Below are positions 31,343 to 39,949 of a stretch of DNA of 47,846 nucleotides, in pieces. The stretch is from a virus. Each line of letters opens with the position of its first letter. The first letter of the stretch is position 1. The notes under the pieces were generated by a model, which made no database searches, was not told where the DNA came from, and saw only the letters and a program-made list of their open reading frames with translations. The stretch lies in IMG/VR virus record IMGVR_UViG_3300021181_000439, positions 1-47,846 of that record. One strand, 5' to 3'. Made by a program: the position numbers and the translations under genes.

Positions 31343-33016
31343 ATGCCGCCGTACTCTTCGAGCATTCAGGTATTAAACGGCACTGAGGACATCACCTCTC
31401 TGATCGAGTTCGATGCCAGCTTCAATATCCAGTCCGTGCTCACGAAACAGAAAGGTCAGTTCACCTTCAGCATCAAAGCGCCGGCCGCACCAACCCTCCC
31501 TGCGAACATGCCGGTGATCGGCGACGACATCTACGTCAAATATACGATCAACAGCACCACAAACCTCATCTTCGGAGGCACGCTCGTCACCGTTGAGCCC
31601 ATCGTCGCGAGCGGCGTCGTTCTTTATTACCAGTGCACCGCAATGGATTGGGGCTACCTTCTAGACTCGCTGGTTGTGAAGAAGAACTATGCAGGAATGG
31701 ACCCGCACGACATTGTGGTCGATATTATCACGAACTTTACCCCTTCCGGATCAGGCTTCACCACCAATCACGTTGCGGTTGGCGGCTTCCTCGTAAGCAC
31801 GATGCAGTTCAACTACATGCCGGTCAGCAAGGCGCTCCAAAAGCTCGCGCAACAGATTGGCTGGGATTGGTACGTAGACCCGAATAAAGACGTGCATTTC
31901 TATTTCGCTGAAGGCGACGCTGCGTCGAGTTCTGAGGTCATCCCGGCTCCTATAATCATCGACGACACCAGCGGACAAATCGAATGGCCAACGCTCGATG
32001 TGCAGATCGACATTACGAACATGAAAAACGCCGTCTATGTGGTCGGCGGCACCTACGCGAAAGACTTTGTCCTATCCCCCAATCCGTCCGCAACCCCACC
32101 GCAGTATGCGCCCGTGGACGTATACACCTCTGTCGCCGGCACGTTGGTCTATCCTCTCGCCTACCCGTACAGTGAGAGCACTTTGACGATTACTCTTGCC
32201 GGCGTCGGCCAAGCGATCGGCACCGACCAGCAAACCGACCCTTCGACGGTCCAGGTTCTCTATAACGATACCGGCCGGTTCATTCGATTCACCACCGATC
32301 CAGGAAGCGGTCACCAGATCATTGTGCAAGGCGAAGCACAGATCCCGATCCTCGCCTACGTGACGAACCCAGCCTCTATCGCTATTATGGCTGCCCTCCT
32401 TGGCACGGACGGAATTATCGAAGATTCAATCGTAGACACGAGCATTTTAAGCGTTGAGGAGGCCCAGGAACGTGCCCAAACCGACATCGATATGTTCGGC
32501 CATCCGGTCTACACCGTCAAATTCAGCACGATCGATCAGCACACCAACCTACTCGCCATAGGGCAACAGATCATCTTGAACTCCGCCAAGTTCGGGGTCG
32601 CCAACAAAACGCTCATCATCAAACAGATCAACTTTGTCGCCCGCACGCCTTTCCAGCTTGAGGCCCAGGTCCAGTGCCTTGGTTCTGAGAACGTGACCTA
32701 CAACGACATCATGTTGCAGCTCCTTCAACAAAACCTCGGCAACCAGTCCACCCCTTCTTCAACGGTCCTCCAAGTCCTTCTGCCAGTTGGTGAGAACATT
32801 GTTGTCGCGGAAACCATCTCGGTAACGGCGGCCAGCGGACCGTACGTCTGGGGACCTGCTATCACCAACTTACAGAACGCCGAAGGAGGAGCGCAGTACG
32901 GCTCCTTTGGATACGGCAGCTTCGCTTATGGAGGAGGACTGCCTTATGCCGACGACGCTCCGTCTACTATCCAACAGCCTCTGATCGTTTGGGGCCTTTT
33001 CACATGGCAAGCATAG
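31343..33016 (+). CDS. baseplate/tail hub protein
   Basis: The 557-residue protein follows the tape measure by 4 nt. Residues 1-230 (YLLDSLVVKKNYAGMDPHDI, QIGWDWYVDPNKDVHFYFAE) resemble the distal-tail/hub proteins of siphoviruses. The later part has repeat-like beta domains and ends in a Gly/Tyr-rich segment (YGSFGYGSFAYGGGLPYADD). It probably forms the tail tip that holds the fibres. Confidence 0.7.
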   Translation: MPPYSSSIQVLNGTEDITSLIEFDASFNIQSVLTKQKGQFTFSIKAPAAPTLPANMPVIGDDIYVKYTINSTTNLIFGGTLVTVEPIVASGVVLYYQCTAMDWGYLLDSLVVKKNYAGMDPHDIVVDIITNFTPSGSGFTTNHVAVGGFLVSTMQFNYMPVSKALQKLAQQIGWDWYVDPNKDVHFYFAEGDAASSSEVIPAPIIIDDTSGQIEWPTLDVQIDITNMKNAVYVVGGTYAKDFVLSPNPSATPPQYAPVDVYTSVAGTLVYPLAYPYSESTLTITLAGVGQAIGTDQQTDPSTVQVLYNDTGRFIRFTTDPGSGHQIIVQGEAQIPILAYVTNPASIAIMAALLGTDGIIEDSIVDTSILSVEEAQERAQTDIDMFGHPVYTVKFSTIDQHTNLLAIGQQIILNSAKFGVANKTLIIKQINFVARTPFQLEAQVQCLGSENVTYNDIMLQLLQQNLGNQSTPSSTVLQVLLPVGENIVVAETISVTAASGPYVWGPAITNLQNAEGGAQYGSFGYGSFAYGGGLPYADDAPSTIQQPLIVWGLFTWQA

Positions 33017-33034
33017 GATCGCTCTTCAGGATGT

Positions 33035-33040
33035 TATAAT
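33035..33040 (+). promoter_or_regulatory. extended -10 (TGT-TATAAT), leaderless
   Basis: The consensus hexamer ends 6 nt before the ATG at 33047. No Shine-Dalgarno. Confidence 0.75.
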
Positions 33041-33046
33041 TTCCGT

Positions 33047-33547
33047 ATGAATGACCTATCGCTGCGGGATGGAGCGCGAATAGTTGGCACCGTTCGCGTT
33101 TACAGCCATCCGGTCGGCACAGACTTCCGCACACACGGCAAATTGGAGGTCGAACAGAAAAACATTCTCATGCAGAGCCCGAATCACGGACTCGACCTGT
33201 TTATCCAGGCGCTCATAGGCATCACGACATATCCGCTTACCCTGTCGTTTGCCGAAATTGGCACTGGAGCGACCACCCCAACCACTATGGACACCGCGCT
33301 CACCGCGCCTACCAATCGAGCGGCCGTCACATTCCAACAGGACTACGGCTCTACGGATTGCATCCTCAATTTCATCTTTTCCGATTCGCAGCTCGCCAAC
33401 GAAACGTATTACGAGTTTGGCGTTTTTTCCGGTGGCACATCGACTATCGCTTCAGGGCAGCTTTTCAATCACGCGCTTTTTTCCACGCCGTACGTAAAAA
33501 CATCGGGGCAAGATACGACCGTGCAGTGTGATTTCTCCTTCTCTTAG
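33047..33547 (+). CDS. tail tip or minor tail protein
   Basis: The 166-residue protein is beta-rich (VGTVRVYSHPVGTDFRTHGK, GLDLFIQALIGITTYPLTLS, NETYYEFGVFSG). The pattern is typical of small phage tail proteins with a leading strand and the E-x-G-VFSG turn. It is placed between the hub and the fibre. Exact role unknown. Confidence 0.65.
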   Translation: MNDLSLRDGARIVGTVRVYSHPVGTDFRTHGKLEVEQKNILMQSPNHGLDLFIQALIGITTYPLTLSFAEIGTGATTPTTMDTALTAPTNRAAVTFQQDYGSTDCILNFIFSDSQLANETYYEFGVFSGGTSTIASGQLFNHALFSTPYVKTSGQDTTVQCDFSFS

Positions 33548-33548
33548 T

Positions 33549-34127
33549 ATGCAATTTGTCAAAGGGCAGAAAGGATATTGGGCGGGGAAAAAACGACCGG
33601 CATTCTCAGCCGAATGGCGTGCAAAGATCGGAGCGTCCAACCAAGGACACATCGTTTCTGCCGAGACCCGTGAAAAACAACGAGTAGGCAATCTCAACAA
33701 GCATAATCGCCCAGCTACTCCGCAAGCTCGACGCCTGCTCTCCGCCAAAAATAGTGGAAATGGCAATCCGTTCTTTGGAAAAACCCACTCCGACGAGTCA
33801 CGGAGAAAGATCGGCATCGCCTCACGCGGCCGATGGTCCGGTTCTCGCAACCCCAAATGGCGCGGCGGAACAGCGCGCCCGAATGAGATCGTGCGCGGGT
33901 CGGCTGCCTACAAGAAATGGCGCAGAGCTGTCTTTGAACGTGACAACTACGCGTGTGAATGCGGGAAGCGCGGAGGCCAACTAAACGCTCATCACATAAA
34001 GCCGTTCGCATTCTTCCCCGATCTTCGTTTCGCTGTTGAAAACGACAAAACATCATGTGAACCCTGCCACAAACAGACCGAGACATATGGCAAGCCTTAT
34101 GACGTTTTAATCGCGATCAACTCCTGA
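33549..34127 (+). CDS. HNH homing endonuclease with NUMOD3-type motifs
   Basis: The 192-residue protein has NUMOD-like DNA-binding repeats at the N-terminus (KRPAFSAEWRAKIGASNQGH, then NPFFGKTHSDESRRKIG). A C-terminal HNH nuclease follows (FERDNYACECGKRGGQLNAH, HIKPF, then TSCEPCHKQTE). It lies 2 nt after one tail gene and 4 nt before the fibre gene, which is a free-standing homing position. It likely spreads by cutting related phages. Confidence 0.9.
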   Translation: MQFVKGQKGYWAGKKRPAFSAEWRAKIGASNQGHIVSAETREKQRVGNLNKHNRPATPQARRLLSAKNSGNGNPFFGKTHSDESRRKIGIASRGRWSGSRNPKWRGGTARPNEIVRGSAAYKKWRRAVFERDNYACECGKRGGQLNAHHIKPFAFFPDLRFAVENDKTSCEPCHKQTETYGKPYDVLIAINS

Positions 34128-34130
34128 TCT

Positions 34131-35789
34131 ATGCGCTCCGCAAGAGTCACTCCGAACACCATAGGATATCCGAGCGACTACAACGCGCTATTGGGCGACG
34201 CGGCCGGTGGCGGCAACCTTCTCGCCCACCAGATGTTCGGCACGATCGCGCTACCGACCAACCCGTCAAATGGACAAACGCTCACCTTCGACATCAACGG
34301 CAACAACGTCGTCATCACATTCGTTACCGCGATCGGATCGGCCGCCGGAAACGTTCTCATCGCAGCCACCGCCGCGGGCACACTGGCGAACCTTATCCAG
34401 CTCTTGCTCAACCCGACTATCACCAATTCGACGCAGGTAGCCATCGGCGTCAATACATCGGTCAACGTCACCCTCATCAACTACATCAATTGGTCGGCTT
34501 CCGGCACAAATCTGATCGCCAGCTCATTCAACTCGTCGCTCTACGCGCCGGCGTCCAGCTTCTCCGCTTCGACTACCGTTACCAGTGGCACCTACACGGC
34601 GAACACGATGGCCCTCTACGTCGAGCCGGGCGTCGTCTACGTTAACGGGACACGCGTAATCTTCGCTGGTGCCTCCGCTCCAACCGTCACCGCTCCCAGC
34701 TCGCATCCCCGCATCGACGTACTCACAATCGACAACACCGGGACACTTGCCTGGACGACCGGCACCGAGGCTTCCTCACCTTCAGCGCCAGCCTATCCGG
34801 CCGATAAAGTTGCCCTCTGCGAGCTGTACAACGTTGTCGGCGAGACGGCACTCTACGACAATGCGAACCAGGCGAACGGCCAAGGTTACATACTCAACGA
34901 TGTCCGCCCTATTCTTGGTCTTCAATTCAATCCAGCGGCCATCTCTGACTCACTGCTCCCCGACGCGGACGGAACGCGCAATCTTGGCAGCCCGACTTTT
35001 GAGTGGAATAACATCTACGCCAAGTCCGCTATATACGTGAACGGCTTAGCCCCAGCGATCACCAAGTTCGGCGGAACCGGAACCGACGGCGCTTTATCGA
35101 TCACAAGCGGCACAACCACAATCGCATGCGGTAGCGCATCGTACGTCGAGAAAAACTACACTTCGATATCAATCACCGGCACGACGGCGAAACTGGCATT
35201 CTCCGGTGCAAATGCAATTTTTGGGACCTCGGTCACATTGCGCTCACAGGGCAACGTAACGATAACTTCTTCCAATAACCCGGCCATCGACATTACAGGC
35301 ATGGGCGGCGGTCCGGGCAATGCCGTAAAACTCGTAGATAACGGCGGCTCTCCAGGAGCCGTCAGTGGTGCAGGAGGTGGGAGCACAGCCGCTGCCGGGA
35401 CTTCTCAAACAAGCGCCACGTTCATTTTCCTCTCCATCGGAGGCCCGCTTCTGCCTACTTTGAGCGGCTTTGAACGACAGATATTGCCCGGTGGCAACGG
35501 CGACAGCGGTGCGGCTAACGGCGGCACTCAAGGAACGGGCGGTCGCGGCGGCGGCGGTCTCTATATAGAATGCGCAGGCGCCTACAATTGCACCGCCACG
35601 ATCAATGCCGCGGGCGCAAATGGCAATGCAGGAACCGGCGGTGGCGGCACCGGTGGTGGTGGTGCCGGTGGCAACATTCTGGTCCTGTATGCCACGCTGA
35701 CCGCCGACAGCGGAACTTACACAGTAACCGCCGGCACAAATGCCGGCGCCGGCTCGTCATTACGAATAGCTAACACCTATCACGCATAA
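34131..35789 (+). CDS. tail fibre/spike with Gly-rich receptor-binding end
   Basis: The 552-residue protein has an N-terminal fibre-like region (ARVTPNTIGYPSDYNALLGD, LTIDNTGTLAWTTGTEA, NLGSPTFEWNNIYAKS). From about 380 it has a Gly-rich C-terminal domain (GMGGGPGNAVKLVDNGGSPG, GGTQGTGGRGGGGLYIE, GTGGGGTGGGGAGG). Gly-rich motifs like these form polyglycine helices in receptor-binding tips of other phages, so this is the main host-recognition candidate. Confidence 0.78.
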   Translation: MRSARVTPNTIGYPSDYNALLGDAAGGGNLLAHQMFGTIALPTNPSNGQTLTFDINGNNVVITFVTAIGSAAGNVLIAATAAGTLANLIQLLLNPTITNSTQVAIGVNTSVNVTLINYINWSASGTNLIASSFNSSLYAPASSFSASTTVTSGTYTANTMALYVEPGVVYVNGTRVIFAGASAPTVTAPSSHPRIDVLTIDNTGTLAWTTGTEASSPSAPAYPADKVALCELYNVVGETALYDNANQANGQGYILNDVRPILGLQFNPAAISDSLLPDADGTRNLGSPTFEWNNIYAKSAIYVNGLAPAITKFGGTGTDGALSITSGTTTIACGSASYVEKNYTSISITGTTAKLAFSGANAIFGTSVTLRSQGNVTITSSNNPAIDITGMGGGPGNAVKLVDNGGSPGAVSGAGGGSTAAAGTSQTSATFIFLSIGGPLLPTLSGFERQILPGGNGDSGAANGGTQGTGGRGGGGLYIECAGAYNCTATINAAGANGNAGTGGGGTGGGGAGGNILVLYATLTADSGTYTVTAGTNAGAGSSLRIANTYHA

Positions 35790-35792
35790 CTT

Positions 35793-35972
35793 ATGGCCCT
35801 AATTATCGACCAAAACACAAATGAACGCGTCTACGAACTCCGCTGCTGCCAGTGCGGCGCAAAGGGTGGAGAAGACCGCTTTCCCGAGAAGCACGGCCGC
35901 CAAAGCGACCAAGCCCTCGAAAAGGAACTGGACGCGATCTATACCCATACCTGCCAACAGCATTCGAATTGA
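35793..35972 (+). CDS. small zinc-ribbon-like protein
   Basis: The 59-residue frame starts 3 nt after the fibre gene (MALIIDQNTNERVYELRCCQ). It has a Cys pair (CCQCGAKGGEDRF) and a late Cys/His cluster (IYTHTCQQHSN), a possible zinc site. Not recognised. Confidence 0.6.
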   Translation: MALIIDQNTNERVYELRCCQCGAKGGEDRFPEKHGRQSDQALEKELDAIYTHTCQQHSN

Positions 35973-35977
35973 GGTGC

Positions 35978-35983
35978 TATAAT
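35978..35983 (+). promoter_or_regulatory. extended -10 (TGC-TATAAT), leaderless, for the lysin gene
   Basis: The consensus hexamer ends 8 nt before the ATG at 35992. No Shine-Dalgarno. Confidence 0.75.
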
Positions 35984-35991
35984 TTCCCCAT

Positions 35992-37047
35992 ATGCGATCG
36001 CTTTCACTTCGCATCCTTGCCAACAACGAAGCCGGCACATGGGCATCTTGGCCCGAAAAGATTGCAGCTATAAAGGAGTTCTACGCTCCGGCTTGTGAGC
36101 TGAATATCACCCTCACCCCGACGATGCTCACACCGCAATTCGTGCCCTACTCTCCAACATCAGGTAGCGGCACCGTCTATCGCGTTGACGAAAATTGGTA
36201 CGAGCAAAACGTCAATCCGCTTGCGGCTGGCGCCGATCTCATCATGTTCGTCGTCCCGCCTTCCGATCATCCAACCATTATCACGCTTATGGGCCTCGAC
36301 GTATTCCAACCGGGCAAGTCCGGAGAGATGACAGTCTTCTCGGATGAGACCTCGCACACGTACGTCACCGAGATCGATCAGGGAGAAACGGCGGTCGTCT
36401 ACGCCAAGCATGAGCTATCCCATGCCTTCTACGGCCTCCTCGCCAAGGCCGACAACACGCACCTCTACTTCTATGCCGGTACGCCCGAAAAGGTCCTGGC
36501 CGACTTCGATTTCGACGAGCAAGAGCTAGCTTGGTACCAGCAGATCGCCCAGGACCTCGAACAGGAATTGGGGCTAATAAGGGCTCGCCAGATCGCCCCT
36601 CAGGCCGACACAGCCCCAGAATCGCAAAATTCTGCCCCTCCACCTGTGCCGGACCAGACACCGACCGAAGTCCTATTTCCCCCTAAGATAACACTGTGGG
36701 CATCGATTATCACAAAGGAGGAAGGTGCCAACCCCTTACTTAATAATCCCGGCAATCTCAAATACAGCACACTCACCGCTACATGGAACGCCGTCCCCGG
36801 ACCTAAAGCATCGGATGGAGGCACCCTTTGCAAATTTTCTACTCTTGCGGAGGGACAGGAAGCGCTCTGTAATTTCCTTGTTCTCGGCTGTCAGGACGAA
36901 CTTCTGGCCTTTCACTCATCTGAAGCCAGGACGCTCGCCGGCTTCACGAAGATCTACGCCGGCAATCCGCGGCAGGGATATGTAGATGCGATCGTTCAGG
37001 CGATGGGAGGCGACGCGAACGTCCAAATCAGCACGTTCCTCACTTAG
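35992..37047 (+). CDS. two-domain lysin: HExxH metallopeptidase-like plus lysozyme-like
   Basis: The 351-residue protein has an N-terminal domain with the zinc motif HELSH (140-144) and a possible third ligand H157, which suits a zinc peptidase. A Pro-rich linker (about 203-230) leads to a C-terminal domain (KITLWASIITKEEGANPLLN, NPGNLKY, then FSTLAEGQEALCNFL). That domain matches the muramidase-like domain found in phage lysins and virion-associated transglycosylases, with E243 or E244 as the likely acid. There is no signal peptide. The next gene is holin-like, so together they form the lysis cassette. Confidence 0.72.
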   Translation: MRSLSLRILANNEAGTWASWPEKIAAIKEFYAPACELNITLTPTMLTPQFVPYSPTSGSGTVYRVDENWYEQNVNPLAAGADLIMFVVPPSDHPTIITLMGLDVFQPGKSGEMTVFSDETSHTYVTEIDQGETAVVYAKHELSHAFYGLLAKADNTHLYFYAGTPEKVLADFDFDEQELAWYQQIAQDLEQELGLIRARQIAPQADTAPESQNSAPPPVPDQTPTEVLFPPKITLWASIITKEEGANPLLNNPGNLKYSTLTATWNAVPGPKASDGGTLCKFSTLAEGQEALCNFLVLGCQDELLAFHSSEARTLAGFTKIYAGNPRQGYVDAIVQAMGGDANVQISTFLT

Positions 37048-37053
37048 CGGTCG

Positions 37054-37263
37054 ATGTTTATAAACCCAATCCAACGAAATATGTCTTCAGGAGAAATTGC
37101 AAATATCGTCGGCATCCTCGGGATGCTTTTCACGTTCTTCAACATCAACGTTGACCCCCAGCTGCTCTACACGGCGGTTCAGGGCATCGTTGCGATCGTC
37201 ACCATCGCAGCCTTGTGCTGGTCTTGGTACATTCATCGCCAGACCTCATCACAAACCACATAG
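37054..37263 (+). CDS. holin-like small membrane protein
   Basis: The frame gives 69 residues from 37054, or 60 from the ATG at 37081. Two hydrophobic segments (IANIVGILGMLFTFFNI; AVQGIVAIVTIAALCWSWYI) around a short polar turn and a basic end (HRQTSSQTT) fit a class II-like holin. It directly follows the lysin. Confidence 0.72.
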   Translation: MFINPIQRNMSSGEIANIVGILGMLFTFFNINVDPQLLYTAVQGIVAIVTIAALCWSWYIHRQTSSQTT

Positions 37264-37267
37264 CGCT

Positions 37268-37302
37268 CCGATCTGCGGCTCAGCTTGTGAGCCGCTAATC
37301 GG
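37268..37302. terminator. hairpin between the convergent lysis and membrane genes
   Basis: GCGGCTCA (37275-37282) pairs with TGAGCCGC (37288-37295), extended by CCGAT/ATCGG. No T tract follows, so it is a probable but non-canonical terminator for either strand. Confidence 0.5.
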
Positions 37303-37322
37303 GACACTAACAACAAGTAACC

Positions 37323-37622
37323 TCAATCTTCCTCGTCGTCGTCTTCCGCTTCATCGTCACTGCTGACCTTCTTTACGGCATTCGCCAACGCCTCACCCTC
37401 GTCATTGCCGTAGCCGGTACCTTGTTCGCCCTCATCATTCGTGGCCGTCGATTCGTACGCTGTCCCAGTCAGGTTTCCGAACAAGTACGTCGATTCATCC
37501 ACCGTCGCGTGAACGACATCATCGGGCAAATTCACATATTCCTTCTTTCCATCAGGCATTTCAAACTCTCCTATTTCAGCGAAAGAGAACCAACCAGCCT
37601 CCAGCCCCTTTGGTTTCTCCAT
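37323..37622 (-). CDS. small acidic protein
   Basis: The 99-residue protein starts at MEKPKGLEAGWFSFAEIGEF and ends in a long Asp/Glu tract (VSSDDEAEDDDEED). The start is 26 nt after the stop of the upstream minus-strand gene, so the two form an operon. Function unknown; the acidic tail may mimic DNA. Confidence 0.6.
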   Translation of the reverse strand: MEKPKGLEAGWFSFAEIGEFEMPDGKKEYVNLPDDVVHATVDESTYLFGNLTGTAYESTATNDEGEQGTGYGNDEGEALANAVKKVSSDDEAEDDDEED

Positions 37623-37648
37623 CACGCTAATTTGACAAAAACCCGACT

Positions 37649-38080
37649 CTACCGCATTGCCTGCATTTGTATCGTGACGATCCTGTCGATCGTTATATAC
37701 ATTCCTATCGTCATTGCCGGCAAAATCAGTCCCAAAAGCGCTGCTCCAATACCAATCGCTAGTTTCCGCCGCCATCCCTGCGACTTGAATTCAAGTTTGT
37801 ACCAGAACTCCTGAGCGTAACTCTCGCTGTAAGCGAGCAGAGAGAACGCGGCAATGAAAGCAATCCCATAAATCCACCAATCGCCCGAACGCCGTGCCAG
37901 AAAGAATAGTGTAGCGACGACCAGTCCATTACGAACGAACTCCAACAACCATTTATGAATTGCTCTGCTCAATAAGTTTGCCTTGACCGGCCGCTCTAAC
38001 TTCGCGGCCAGCTGCGCGATCTCTCGTTGCCGCTCTTCCTCACTCAACTCCATCAGTTCTTCATAGCTCTTCAGCTTCAC
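37649..38080 (-). CDS. membrane protein with two to three TM segments
   Basis: The 143-residue protein starts at GTG 38080, preceded by GGGAGGG. A charged N-terminal helix (SYEELMELSEEERQREIAQL) is followed by hydrophobic segments (LVVATLFFLA; WWIYGIAFIAAFSLLAY; LAIGIGAALLGLILPAMTIG). Possibly superinfection exclusion or cargo; not recognised. Confidence 0.6.
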   Translation of the reverse strand: MKLKSYEELMELSEEERQREIAQLAAKLERPVKANLLSRAIHKWLLEFVRNGLVVATLFFLARRSGDWWIYGIAFIAAFSLLAYSESYAQEFWYKLEFKSQGWRRKLAIGIGAALLGLILPAMTIGMYITIDRIVTIQMQAMR

Positions 38081-38206
38081 CGAACCCTCCCATTAATAGC
38101 CGCACTTTTTCCCCCTCCTACGTTCGGGTACTCGGTCGGTCTTCCGGCAACAGTATCTCTCAATGCCCTCTCATTAGAATTCTCTGTAACATTCACAGTG
38201 AGATTT

Positions 38207-38385
38207 TAATTTCGCTGCGTCATGCGCTTTGGAGGTCGCTCGTTGTCAGTGCGGAGGACAGCGCGAGCGATTTGAAGGCGCACGATTTAGGATGATTTCT
38301 GGCGTATCCTAGAAAGCCATGCCGGAAGTATGAAGGTACAAACTACGAAGACCCCGACCTCTTACGAGATCAGGGTCTTTTGTAG
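38207..38385 (+). ncRNA. candidate small structured RNA with promoter and terminator
   Basis: TAATTT (38207-38212) could start RNA near 38219. The RNA would fold into a stem TGCGC/GCGCA (38223-38227, 38278-38282) closing TCGCTCG/CGAGCGA (38236-38242, 38264-38270). TAGGAT/ATCCTA follows (38288-38293, 38306-38311), then a terminator-like hairpin at 38343-38385 with CTTTT in the 3' arm. No credible ORF is present on either strand. Confidence 0.5.
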
Positions 38386-39040
38386 ATGTTCGCCTGAAAA
38401 GGCGCGAGAAGTGCGTCGAAGCCGCAGCTCTCGTACCTCAATTCTACCCTTTCTTCGAACATTTCGTAACCGTACCACGGTGGACAATCCAAACTCCCAG
38501 CCAAGCTGGGGATAACCATCAATCCTTCACACACCGCTGCACACGCCCCTGCAAACATACACTCACTATGTTTGCAGGTATACCGTGCATGTTCCGGCTT
38601 TCAAAAAGCCGCGTCAATTCAGCATATTCCGCCACTGTGCCGTCGGGCTATCCAGCCCCGACCAATTCCAATTCTGGCTGGTTACTGTTCTCCCTTCCTC
38701 TCACGAGGGACAACACCCGATTCCCAGCTCGGCCCTCAAGGGCCTCGCTCCGGAGACGCGGCAAGCCGTCGTCTCCCTTCCTGATCTACCCGATCAGGGT
38801 TCAAGCTAAAGAACAGTCCGTTCTAAAAAGGACAGCAGAGCCGTCCTTTTTCCCCGTCCCGTTCTTTAGCTTGAAGACAGCTGTCCCTTACTGTCCGATA
38901 CACTTCCAGCACGAATTGGAATTGGTCGGGGCTCACAGCCCACGACGTCACAGGGCGGCAATTCACATTTGACAATTTCGTCGATGAAACGCCGAACAGG
39001 TTATACACTTGCGCATATTCCCTTTGGGAATACAATTATT
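38386..39040 (+). ncRNA. candidate large structured noncoding RNA region
   Basis: About 650 nt without a gene carry nested inverted repeats. A first part has ATGTTCG/CGAACAT (38386, 38456), CCCAGC-caa-GCTGGG (38496-38510), an 11-bp hairpin (38549-38577) and CGGCTTT-caa-AAAGCCG (38595-38611). A second domain (38641-38947) is closed by a 21-bp perfect stem (38654-38674 with 38913-38933) extended both ways. Inside are hairpins at 38731-38744, 38752-38776, 38780-38798, 38800-38875 (15 bp plus 9 bp) and 38876-38895. A hairpin ATTCCC-ttt-GGGAAT near 39017-39031 may mark the end. Strand is inferred. Confidence 0.6.
38549..38577 (+). promoter_or_regulatory. 11-bp dyad centred on a -10-like hexamer
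   Basis: CTGCAAACATA and TATGTTTGCAG flank TACACT (38558-38563), which sits at the dyad centre. It may be an operator and promoter for the large RNA domain downstream. Confidence 0.4.
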
Positions 39041-39064
39041 CCGTATCAAACTAATTCATTTCCT

Positions 39065-39226
39065 ATGAATTCAACCGACGATTTGCGCGAAGTAATTACT
39101 GCCGTTCTCTTGGCTGCGTCTGCCCGCTGCCTTGATGACGAAGAGGACTTTCAAGCTGTCCTCGACAGTCTCGTCACCACCCTCTCCCAGACATTCAGAA
39201 TTAGCCGCCCAGTTCCGACCGACTAG
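39065..39226 (+). CDS. small helical protein heading the early operon
   Basis: The 53-residue frame (MNSTDDLREVITAVLLAASA, then DFQAVLDSLVTTLSQTF) looks like a small all-helical protein. No family recognised. TACAAT at 39031-39036 gives a short leader. It is followed after 3 nt by the YopX-like gene. Confidence 0.6.
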   Translation: MNSTDDLREVITAVLLAASARCLDDEEDFQAVLDSLVTTLSQTFRISRPVPTD

Positions 39227-39229
39227 CGT

Positions 39230-39574
39230 ATGCGGGAAATCAAATTCCGAGCAAAAGACACTCACGACCATGATTGGTTCTATTTCACACTCGCCGATCT
39301 AGCTTTTGCTGCCCCTGACTACCTCGAAGGTATCGATATAACCGATACGCTCGGACAATTCATCGGCCTTCAAGATAAACGCGGCGTTGAAATATTTGAA
39401 GGCGATATTCTTCGAATGAAGAACGACAAACGGCCATACTTCGTCAAATGGTTGGAGGGTACCGCGACTTTCTGCCTCTCACATGACGAAGACAGCCTTG
39501 TCGGATTCCATTTCGAAGCATCGTTAAGCGAGATTATTGGCAACATCATCGAGCATCCCGATCTACTCAACTAA
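39230..39574 (+). CDS. YopX-like protein 1
   Basis: The 114-residue protein matches the YopX family common in Gram-positive and proteobacterial phages: MREIKFRAKDTHDHDWFYF, then QFIGLQDKRGVEIFEGDILR and the closing SEIIGNIIEHPDLLN. Function unknown. A second copy follows directly. Confidence 0.88.
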   Translation: MREIKFRAKDTHDHDWFYFTLADLAFAAPDYLEGIDITDTLGQFIGLQDKRGVEIFEGDILRMKNDKRPYFVKWLEGTATFCLSHDEDSLVGFHFEASLSEIIGNIIEHPDLLN

Positions 39575-39580
39575 AATTCT

Positions 39581-39949
39581 ATGCGTGAAATCAAATTCAG
39601 GGCGTGGGATAGAGAACAGAAACAAATGGTGGGCGCTGGCAGTTCGCGAAAGATTGTGTTTCCCGCTGATGGCTTGGGACTTCCCAACTACGAACTCATG
39701 CAATTCACCGGCCTCCACGACAAGGACGGGAAGGAGATCTTTGAGGGGGACGTAATTCGTGCGGTTGACAGTCTTTGGGCAATCCAGTGGGACGAGACTA
39801 ACGCCGGTTTCTGGGCTGTTTGTGATTTCGCTCGCAAAACACTGTTCGACGACAAGAGCGGTCTTGCGTGGCTCAATATCTCGCTTGCTTGTAGCTCCGC
39901 TGAGGTCATCGGCAACATCTACGAAACTCCACAACTTCTCTCCGTATGA
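39581..39949 (+). CDS. YopX-like protein 2
   Basis: The 122-residue paralogue of the preceding protein has MREIKFRAWDREQKQM, LMQFTGLHDKDGKEIFEGDV and AEVIGNIYETPQLLSV. The pair probably arose by tandem duplication and then diverged. Its stop overlaps the next start by 4 bp. Confidence 0.9.
   Translation: MREIKFRAWDREQKQMVGAGSSRKIVFPADGLGLPNYELMQFTGLHDKDGKEIFEGDVIRAVDSLWAIQWDETNAGFWAVCDFARKTLFDDKSGLAWLNISLACSSAEVIGNIYETPQLLSV

Noticed and set aside
33549-34127. Group I intron hosting the HNH gene
   Set aside because: The HNH gene lies between two intact tail genes with 2- and 4-nt gaps, so there is no room for intron RNA.
38081-39064. Short open frames in the structured region (for example 38568-38972)
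   Set aside because: They are Ser/Pro/Arg-rich, on both strands, without start signals, and cross the perfect inverted repeats.
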